From NCBI GenBank assembly GCA_002281855.1, contig NCHQ01000035.1, positions 1-54,784 on the forward strand: DNA of 54,784 nt, in the 5' to 3' direction. The notes beneath the pieces were generated by a model. It was not told the DNA's origin. It saw only the letters and a program-made list of their open reading frames with translations, and made no database searches. The position numbers and the translations under genes were made by a program. Positions 48,990-54,784 of the stretch are shown in pieces; position 1 is the first letter of the stretch; every line of letters starts with the position of its first letter. The stretch comes from Rhodospirillales bacterium 24-66-33 (GTDB taxonomy: Bacteria; Pseudomonadota; Alphaproteobacteria; Reyranellales; Reyranellaceae).

Positions 48990-50576
48990 TCAACGCGTCG
49001 CGAGTTTGTGGCCGGCGGATCCGCCGAAGGCCGCGGCATGGGGGCTGGCGTCATGCTCATCCGGTCCCTTCCGGATGAACAGGAGCATCAGGTACATCTC
49101 GACGATCGCGAAGGCGGTGTAGAGCAGGATGAAGCCCGAGAGCGAGAAGACCATGTAGCCGACGCTGTGGGTCGAGGCCGAGAGCCAGGTCGGCAGCATC
49201 TCGTTGACCGTCCAGGGCTGGCGACCGACCTCGGCGACCAGCCAGCCGAACTCGCAGGCGAGAAACGGCACCGGCACCATCAGCAGGGCGGCCCACTGGA
49301 ACCAGCGCTGCCGCTCGACCTGGTTGGCGAGCGTCATCAGCGTCGCCAGCACGAGGTAGGCCAGCATCAGCAGGCCGAAGGCCACCATGATGCGGAAGGA
49401 CCAGAACACGATCGACACGTCCGGAATGGTGTCGCGCGCGGCGCGGGCGATGTCGGCATCGGTGATCTTCGTCAGGTCGCCCTGGGGCGCGTAGCGCAGC
49501 ACCAGGAAGCCGTAACCGACATCCTTGCCGTGCGCCTTGAACTGGGCGAGCGCAGCCTCGTCGCGCGGGTTCGCGCTCAACTTCTCCATCGCCTGGACGG
49601 CCGGGATGCCGTTGCGGATACGCTCCTGCGCCTGGACCTCGAGCTGGTCGATCGCCGGCACGACACCGTCGAGAGAATGCGTGACCAGGATCGACAGCAT
49701 CGCGGGAATCTGGATCGTGAAATAGTTCTTCTGCTCGGCCTGGTTCGGGAAGGCGATGGCGTTGAACGCCATCGGCGCCTTCTCGGCCGTCCACAAGGCC
49801 TCCATCGCGGCGAGCTTGGTCGGCTGGACCTTGGCGCCGACATAGCCCAGCGCATCGCCCAGCGTGATGACGCCGCCGCCGCCTAGCATGCCGAAGACCG
49901 CGGCGACACGGAACGAGCGACGGGCGAGATCGAGATGGCGGTTCTTCAGCATGTACCAAGCGCTGATGCCGCAGACGAAAATGGCGGCCGTCACGTAGCC
50001 CGCCAGCACGGTGTGGACGAACTTGGACTGGGCATCGGAGTTGAAGAACAGCGCGCCGAAATTCTGCAGTTCCATGCGCATGGTGATGGGATTGAACTCG
50101 GCGCCCTGCGGATGCTGCATGAAGCTGTTGGCCACCAAGATCCACAGCGCCGAGAAGTTCGATCCCAGCGCAACGGCGTATGTCACGATGAGATGCTGCG
50201 CCTTGGACATTTTGTCCCAGCCGAACACCATCAGCCCGATGAAGGTCGATTCCAGGAAGAAGGCCATCAGACCCTCGATCGCCAGCGGCGCGCCGAACGT
50301 GTCGCCGACGAAGCTCGAATAGAAGGACCAGTTGGTGCCGAACTGGAATTCCATGGTGAGGCCGGTGGCCACGCCCAGGGCGAAATTGATCAGCAGAAGG
50401 CGGGTCCAGAATTGGGCCATCTGCTTGTAGATCTCGCGGCCCGTGGTGACGTAAATCGTCTCCATCACCGCCAGCAGCACGGTCAGCCCCAGGGTCAGCG
50501 GGACGAACAGGAAATGGTAGAGCGCGGTGGCGGCAAACTGCGCACGCGACAAGTCCACCACGAGATCGTTCACCAT
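48990..50576 (-). CDS. cydA: Cytochrome bd ubiquinol oxidase subunit I
   Basis: 528 residues. Haem ligands all present: His21 (ALYHF, b595), His188 and Met397 (SFRIM, both b558), as well as the GRQPW motif at 451-455. A long Q-loop (about 250-390) places it in the E. coli-like L subfamily. It reduces O2 to water with quinol and generates proton motive force; high O2 affinity suits microaerobic life. ATG at 50576 chosen for the GGAGAGGGG upstream and the usual N terminus; an upstream in-frame extension to 50621 would overlap the 5' UTR hairpin. First gene of the operon. Confidence 0.96.
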   Translation of the reverse strand: MVNDLVVDLSRAQFAATALYHFLFVPLTLGLTVLLAVMETIYVTTGREIYKQMAQFWTRLLLINFALGVATGLTMEFQFGTNWSFYSSFVGDTFGAPLAIEGLMAFFLESTFIGLMVFGWDKMSKAQHLIVTYAVALGSNFSALWILVANSFMQHPQGAEFNPITMRMELQNFGALFFNSDAQSKFVHTVLAGYVTAAIFVCGISAWYMLKNRHLDLARRSFRVAAVFGMLGGGGVITLGDALGYVGAKVQPTKLAAMEALWTAEKAPMAFNAIAFPNQAEQKNYFTIQIPAMLSILVTHSLDGVVPAIDQLEVQAQERIRNGIPAVQAMEKLSANPRDEAALAQFKAHGKDVGYGFLVLRYAPQGDLTKITDADIARAARDTIPDVSIVFWSFRIMVAFGLLMLAYLVLATLMTLANQVERQRWFQWAALLMVPVPFLACEFGWLVAEVGRQPWTVNEMLPTWLSASTHSVGYMVFSLSGFILLYTAFAIVEMYLMLLFIRKGPDEHDASPHAAAFGGSAGHKLATR

Positions 50577-50595
50577 CGACAGCCCCTCTCCTCGG

Positions 50596-50614
50596 ATTCC
50601 CCGATCTGGGGAAT
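50596..50614. promoter_or_regulatory. Inverted repeat in the cydA 5' untranslated region
   Basis: ATTCCCC-GATCT-GGGGAAT: perfect 7-bp arms with a 5-base loop. It lies between the predicted transcription start (about 50624) and the Shine-Dalgarno of cydA (about 50585). It could be an mRNA 5' stem-loop or a second operator. No T-run, so not a terminator. Confidence 0.5.
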
Positions 50615-50630
50615 TTGCCAAGCGCTCTCA

Positions 50631-50636
50631 AGGATA
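50631..50636 (-). promoter_or_regulatory. Predicted -10 element of the cydA promoter
   Basis: TATCCT on the minus strand. Start of transcription would fall near 50624, which places the FNR-type box at about -42, the class II activator position. Assigned on spacing, not experiment. Confidence 0.55.
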
Positions 50637-50659
50637 CCGCATTCGGGTGTCGCAATCAC

Positions 50660-50673
50660 TTGACCCTGATCAA
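50660..50673. promoter_or_regulatory. FNR/FixK-type anaerobox upstream of cydA
   Basis: TTGACCCTGATCAA matches the TTGAY-N4-ATCAA consensus of FNR/FixK/FnrN regulators at both half-sites. Centred at 50666.5, about 90 bases upstream of the cydA start codon and about 42 bases upstream of the predicted start of transcription. Predicts activation of cydABXDC under low oxygen. Confidence 0.72.
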
Positions 50674-50707
50674 ACTGTCGACCGTTTCAGCGGCAATGGG
50701 ACTCGCG

Positions 50708-52978
50708 CTACTGTCGGGACATCTCGGTTCGCGCACGAGCCCTGACCTCGCCGGCGGGCGGCGTGCGCGGCACCTCGAACACCACGCGCATGATCTTTCC
50801 CGTGTAGGCGAACGGGGCCGTATAGTCGGCATTCACCGGCGACAGGCTGCGGCCGATGTCCATTCCTTGCGTCGAGACGATGAACAGCAGCCTGGGCAGG
50901 TGACCGGCTCCCGCCGCGGCACCGTCGACCGTCAGCTGCACATCGGCGCCGCCATCGGCTGTGCGCTCGACTCGCAAGTCGATTTCGTGGCGACCGGGTG
51001 TCAATCGGGTATCGCCGACGATGCGCGTGTGTCGGTGAAAATCATTGTAATCGAACACGGGCACGCCCTGCCTCACATACAGGACGAACCCGCTGTTGAG
51101 GCTGCCGCGCGCGACCAGCACCCCGTCTCCACCGCTTGAAGGATGGTCGAGCTCTATCGCGGTGGTCCAGCCGCGCGCCGTCGAGGGACAGTTGTCGGCA
51201 ATGATGTGGGAGACAGGCGGGTAATAGACGAAACGACTGCGGGTGGCAGGAAGCCCGGGCCTCTGGGCGGCGCGGAACAGCGCCGCCGCCCCGCGGTCGT
51301 CGAGGGGCAACACGCCATGCTTGTCCGCCTCCGCCCACCAGAGATCGATCATCTCCTTGAGGCGCGCCGGCTCGCGAGCAGCAACATCTTCGCATTCGGA
51401 AAAATCGTGCGTGAGATGGTAAAGCTCCCAACGGTCGGCGTCGAAGGGCTCGCCACTCTTGTGATGGCTGACGGCCTTCCAACCGTCGCGCCAGATGCCG
51501 CGATGCCCCAGCATCTCGAAATACTGAGCCCCCCGATCCATCCGCACGTCCGCATCGTCGAAAATGGGCATGAGGCTGACGCCGTGAATGGGCATCTGCG
51601 GCACGCCCGCAACCACGGCGGGAACCGTGATGCCAAGCCCTTCCAGCACCGTGGGGGCAATGTCGACGGCGTGACAGAACTGATGGCGCATGCCGCCGGC
51701 ATCCTTCAACCGGGCCGGCCAGTGCACGAGCAGCGGATCGCGCACGCCACCGCCATGCGCGTTCTGCTTGTACCATTTGAGCGGCGTGTTGCCCGCCTGC
51801 GCCCACCCCCAGGGGATGTTGCTGTGGCTCGCCGGGCCGCCGACATCGTCGAGCCGCGTGACGGCCTCCGCCACATTCTCGGGGATGCCGTTGAAGTACT
51901 TGGCCTCGTCCAGCACGCCGGTGGCGCCGCCCTCCTGGCTGGCGCCGTTGTCCGACAGCAGCATGAACAGCGTGTTGTCCCAACGGCCGATCGACTTCAG
52001 AAAGTCGATCAGCCGGCCAACCTGGGCGTCCGTGTGATCCAGCATCGCCGCGAAGGCTTCCTGCAGCCGGGCGGCGAAGGCGCGCTCATCGGCGCTGAGC
52101 TCGCTCCAGGGTTTGACGCCGGGGTTGCGTGGGGCGAGGCTGGTCTGCCCGGGGACGATGCCCATCGCCTTCTGGCGTGCGAACCACTCCTCGCGCGCCA
52201 CGTCCCATCCCGCATCGAAGCGTCCGCGGTATTTTTCGAGATAGCGTTGCGGTGCCTGGTGCGGCGCATGCATGGCGCCGAAAGCGAGGTACAGGAAGAA
52301 CGGCCGCTCGGGCACCAGCGAAACGAGATCGCGGACCATGCCGGCCGATCGGTCGACGATGTCCTCCGACACATGATAGCCATCCTCCGGGCGGCCCGGC
52401 GGATCGATGAAATGGTTGTCGATCGTGAGCTCGGGGAAGAACTGGTCGGTCTCGCCCTGAAGGAAGCCATAGTACCGATCGAAACCCTTCTGCAGCGGCC
52501 AGTTCGTAAGCGGGCCCGCAGCCGAGCATTCAGACATCGGCGCCAGGTGCCACTTGCCCGCGGCGAAGGTCGCGTAGCCGCTTTCGCGCAGGATTTCAGC
52601 CAAGGTCGCCGAACTTCGCGGGATGGCGCCGCGCATGTTGGGGAAGCCTGTGTCGAAATTGGAAACCGCTCTCATGCCAACCGCATGATGGTTGCGGCCC
52701 GTCATCAGGCAGGCCCGGGTGGGGGAGCAGAGTGCGGTGGTGTGAAAGCCGGTAAAACGCAGCCCCTTGGCGGCGAGGGCGTCGATGTTCGGCGTCTCAA
52801 TGGTCGATCCGTAGCAGCCGAGATGGGCAAAGCCCGCATCGTCGAGCACGACGAGGACCACATCGGGCGCGCCCTGCTTGAATTTTGCGGGCGGCCACCA
52901 CGCTGTCGACTCCTCGACCGTGCGCCCGATGACTCCTCCGAATTCCTCGCCTGCGGGTGATTTTTTCATGTTTTCCAT
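50708..52978 (-). CDS. Arylsulfatase (type I, formylglycine-dependent), long form
   Basis: 756 residues from the ATG at 52978 (an ATG three codons later is equally possible; an extension to 53029 lacks a ribosome site). Formylglycine motif Cys84-SPTR within HTTALCSPTRACLMTGRNHH, metal ligands VVLDDAGFAHLGCYG and LLSDNGASQEGG, and GKWHLAP. The C-terminal extension of about 200 residues is typical of the long AtsA-like class found in actinobacteria and alphaproteobacteria. No signal peptide: cytoplasmic. Hydrolyses sulfate esters; needs a formylglycine-generating enzyme not seen here. It lies upstream of cydA, same strand, but the cydA promoter separates them. Confidence 0.87.
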   Translation of the reverse strand: MENMKKSPAGEEFGGVIGRTVEESTAWWPPAKFKQGAPDVVLVVLDDAGFAHLGCYGSTIETPNIDALAAKGLRFTGFHTTALCSPTRACLMTGRNHHAVGMRAVSNFDTGFPNMRGAIPRSSATLAEILRESGYATFAAGKWHLAPMSECSAAGPLTNWPLQKGFDRYYGFLQGETDQFFPELTIDNHFIDPPGRPEDGYHVSEDIVDRSAGMVRDLVSLVPERPFFLYLAFGAMHAPHQAPQRYLEKYRGRFDAGWDVAREEWFARQKAMGIVPGQTSLAPRNPGVKPWSELSADERAFAARLQEAFAAMLDHTDAQVGRLIDFLKSIGRWDNTLFMLLSDNGASQEGGATGVLDEAKYFNGIPENVAEAVTRLDDVGGPASHSNIPWGWAQAGNTPLKWYKQNAHGGGVRDPLLVHWPARLKDAGGMRHQFCHAVDIAPTVLEGLGITVPAVVAGVPQMPIHGVSLMPIFDDADVRMDRGAQYFEMLGHRGIWRDGWKAVSHHKSGEPFDADRWELYHLTHDFSECEDVAAREPARLKEMIDLWWAEADKHGVLPLDDRGAAALFRAAQRPGLPATRSRFVYYPPVSHIIADNCPSTARGWTTAIELDHPSSGGDGVLVARGSLNSGFVLYVRQGVPVFDYNDFHRHTRIVGDTRLTPGRHEIDLRVERTADGGADVQLTVDGAAAGAGHLPRLLFIVSTQGMDIGRSLSPVNADYTAPFAYTGKIMRVVFEVPRTPPAGEVRARARTEMSRQ

Positions 52979-53032
52979 CCCGTTTTCAGTAGCCACCAGA
53001 ACGATGCCGGGCGGCCCATCTTGCACCACGCG

Positions 53033-54514
53033 TCAAAAGCGCGGACTTCGAATCCCGTAGGCGAAGATGGCCATGCGCGTCGCGAACCCACCGAGCACGG
53101 CGAAGCTTATGGTGAAGCGGACCCACCACGGTTGGTCGTCTCTCAGGAAGTGAATGATCGCGAGCGTGAGGATCGCGCCCCACAGAACGCAGACCTCGGC
53201 GTAGAACGAGCTGCGCAGGGCGGGACTTTCGTAGCCGCTGCGCAGGAGGTCGCGAAGGATACCTCCCCCGGCACCGCCGATGGCCGCGGCCAGCGGCCCC
53301 CACAGCCACAGCGGCTCGGCGCCGGCTCCGACCGCAACGGCGACTCCGATGACCGTGAAGGCCGCAAGGCCCGCCGCGTCGGTGACTTCGAGAACCATCC
53401 GCGGCGGAAAGAAGCCGGTCACCGTGAGGAGGCGCCCCGTGGGCGCCCGTCCGATCCTCTCCCCTACCCTCATGACCGCGTACGCGACGACGACGGTACC
53501 AATGACGAGAAAGAGCGGCTGGGGGTTTCCGACGATGCCGATCGGCTCGCGGCCAAGCAGCAGATCCCGTACCACGCCGCCGCCGACGGCCGGCAGGCCG
53601 GCGAGCACGAACGCACCGAGCAAGGAAAAGCGTTCGGCGCGGGCAATCAGAACCCCGGACAACGCGAAGGCCACGGTGCCCACGACATCGAGCAGGGAGA
53701 ACCACCAGGTCGCGGTGGCAAAACGGAGCATAACGGGCCGGGCGGCACGTTCTTCCAATTCGGCAATGGTCCCGTCCTTCGAGAGCGAGGTGAGGGCGCC
53801 GTCCAGCGCGGCGACCGTCGCCGGTGGCACGTCACGACCGTAGCGAAGGCGAAGTTCGGTCCCCCCCAGGTTGACGGCCCGTCGGGCGAAGTGCGATTCG
53901 GTCCCCGGCGCCGCAGCGACGGCCGAAAGAATGGCCAGGCGCCGCGCCGCCAGGCATTCCACGGCACCATCGACGATGGCGGCCATCCCCTGGCTTGCAT
54001 TGCCGAAGGAGAAGGTGCGGTCCGCAACGCGGTCGCTCGCCGTCAGTGTTGCGATGTCCAGACGATACGGGGCATCCCGGACGACGCCGATCCGCCAGCC
54101 GCGGCCGTAGGCCTCCTGGAGCGCGGCGACTCCCTGGTGGCCGACCGCCGGCAAGCGGCGCGCGCACAAAAGGACTTCCCGTTCCACCCGGTAAGGGACG
54201 GAGCCAGTTCCGGGACCGTTCGCATCGGGAAGAAGCAGCTCGACCCGCCCCTGCGCGAGATCGGCTTCGGCGGCGGCGCGTCCCATGGGAAGGATAACGA
54301 TACCCAGGTGAGCGCGACGGGCCGCTTCCCTGAGAATCTGAAGGTCGAGCGGGGTAGCCTCGCCATTGAACCCGCCGGCTCCGCCGATCAGTCCGGTTTC
54401 CGTCGGCACCCACGCGGCGCGAAGTATTCCGCCACCATTGTCAGCCTCACGGGCCATCGTCGGCACGGTCAAGACAATGGCAGCCAAGACGACGCAAAAA
54501 ACCGCGCGAAACAA
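53033..54514 (-). CDS. Solute-binding domain fused to a TRIC/UPF0126 channel domain
   Basis: 493 residues from the TTG at 54514, chosen because GGGGGAGGGGG lies just upstream and the protein then begins with a clean signal peptide (MFRAVFCVVLAAIVLTVPTMA). A TTG at 54571 would add 19 residues without a ribosome site. Residues about 28-245 form a family 3-like periplasmic binding domain (ILREAARRAHLGIVILPMGRA, then GWRIGVVRDAPY and FGNASQGMAAIVDGAVECLA). Residues about 255-490 hold seven helices with two UPF0126/TRIC repeats: LDVVGTVAFALSGV, then GGGVVRDLLLG; TDAAGLAAFTVIGV, then GGAGGGILRDLL. TRIC-type proteins are trimeric cation channels. The fusion suggests ligand-gated conductance. First gene after the rRNA terminator. 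Confidence 0.8.
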   Translation of the reverse strand: MFRAVFCVVLAAIVLTVPTMAREADNGGGILRAAWVPTETGLIGGAGGFNGEATPLDLQILREAARRAHLGIVILPMGRAAAEADLAQGRVELLLPDANGPGTGSVPYRVEREVLLCARRLPAVGHQGVAALQEAYGRGWRIGVVRDAPYRLDIATLTASDRVADRTFSFGNASQGMAAIVDGAVECLAARRLAILSAVAAAPGTESHFARRAVNLGGTELRLRYGRDVPPATVAALDGALTSLSKDGTIAELEERAARPVMLRFATATWWFSLLDVVGTVAFALSGVLIARAERFSLLGAFVLAGLPAVGGGVVRDLLLGREPIGIVGNPQPLFLVIGTVVVAYAVMRVGERIGRAPTGRLLTVTGFFPPRMVLEVTDAAGLAAFTVIGVAVAVGAGAEPLWLWGPLAAAIGGAGGGILRDLLRSGYESPALRSSFYAEVCVLWGAILTLAIIHFLRDDQPWWVRFTISFAVLGGFATRMAIFAYGIRSPRF

Positions 54515-54610
54515 GCCCCCTCCCCCGGTCTCGTATCGGACGAAGTTGGCACGGGCGTCGGCGCGAACCAAACGGAAAGCTTCGCCGCAGGATCTTTGAG
54601 ATCCAGACGC

Positions 54611-54643
54611 AAAAACGCCGCCCTCTTGCGAGGACGGCGTTTT
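54611..54643 (-). terminator. Rho-independent terminator of the rRNA operon
   Basis: On the minus strand: AAAACGCCGTCC, loop TCGCAAGA, GGGCGGCGTTTTT. A GC-rich stem with A/T flanks and a terminal T-run, 70 bases after the 5S 3' end. It separates the rRNA operon from the fusion gene. The flanking A-run also allows weak action in the other direction. Confidence 0.88.
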
Positions 54644-54712
54644 GAAGTGAGCCCGCGTTGGAACGCGAGCGCAATCATCGTTTTGTCGGAATGTATTCCC
54701 TTGCGTTCGGAA

Positions 54713-54784
54713 GATCCGGCGGCGACCTACTCTCCCGTGCCTTGAGACACAGTACCATTGGCGCTGAGAGTTTTCACGTCCGAG
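54713..54784 (-). rRNA. 5S ribosomal RNA, 3' part (runs off the window)
   Basis: On the minus strand the sequence contains CAGCGCCAATGGTACTGTGT, then CTCAAGGCACGGGAGAGTAG and GTCGCCGCCGG, the strongly conserved 3' half of bacterial 5S rRNA in its alphaproteobacterial form. The 5' half, and presumably 23S and 16S, lie beyond base 54784. The 3' boundary is approximate. Confidence 0.93.

Noticed and set aside
52979..53029. Longer start for the arylsulfatase at 53029
   Set aside because: No ribosome site precedes it, and the extra residues do not resemble a signal peptide or family N terminus.
54515..54571. Upstream TTG start for the SBP-TRIC fusion
   Set aside because: It lacks a Shine-Dalgarno and would bury the signal peptide 20 residues inside; the TTG at 54514 has a strong site.

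Overview
The window reads as a chromosomal segment of a high-GC alphaproteobacterium. Evidence for this: strong third-position GC bias in nearly every gene, an NdvA-type glucan exporter, Bug/TctC and NMT1 solute-binding proteins, a FixK/FNR-type anaerobox in front of cydAB, and a 5S rRNA 3' end of alphaproteobacterial type. A Reyranella-like or other Rhodospirillales/Hyphomicrobiales host is a guess; nothing here fixes the genus. I see no phage, integrase, transposase, CRISPR array or tRNA. Almost all of the window is packed metabolic, transport and respiratory genes, and no gap without a gene exceeds about 230 bases.

Layout. 1-1.1 kb: start of an ExbB gene (cut by the window edge) with two small iron-uptake-associated membrane proteins. 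1.2-9.4 kb: a six-gene minus-strand operon (phosphonate monoester hydrolase-like enzyme, UgpB/A/E/C-like ABC importer, amidase) with a divergent LysR regulator. 9.5-12.3 kb: DUF4010 membrane protein, alpha/beta hydrolase, DUF3592 protein. 12.3-16.7 kb: sugar-type genes (SDR, aldose epimerase, HpcH/HpaI aldolase), an unknown membrane protein and a cytosine-deaminase-like amidohydrolase. 16.7-19.7 kb: ABC-F ATPase and an Hsp70-like ATPase. 19.7-25.5 kb: a nitrate/taurine-type ABC importer, an NdvA-like exporter and an M20 hydrolase. 25.5-31.5 kb: threonine-dehydratase-like enzyme, Lrp regulator, phenylalanine hydroxylase, ADP-forming acyl-CoA synthetase, TctC protein, RidA. 31.6-37.5 kb: GNAT, SMP-30, class III and class V aminotransferases, carbonic anhydrase, crotonase. 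37.5-42.9 kb: lipoprotein, MFS, hydratase, amidohydrolase, second crotonase, DUF4198. 42.9-44.1 kb: a less GC-rich patch with two small orphan genes. 44.1-50.7 kb: the cytochrome bd operon cydA-cydB-cydX-like-cydD-cydC with an FNR-type promoter. 50.7-54.5 kb: arylsulfatase and an unusual solute-binding/TRIC-channel fusion. 54.6-54.8 kb: rRNA operon terminator and the 3' end of 5S rRNA.

Functional links. The PMH/Ugp/amidase operon looks like one import-and-hydrolysis pathway for a phosphodiester, phosphonate ester or sulfate ester that also carries an amide. The cyd operon is a complete oxygen-scavenging oxidase plus its CydDC maturation exporter, under a well-formed FNR class II promoter. The remaining clusters are catabolic and their substrates cannot be named from sequence alone.

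Points most worth a second look: (1) the PMH-Ugp-amidase operon; (2) the SBP-TRIC fusion protein; (3) a CydX-like protein with an extra membrane segment; (4) a palindromic -10 element placed symmetrically between two start codons only 20 bp apart; (5) long inverted repeats that occupy every convergent gene junction whose coding ends do not overlap or abut.
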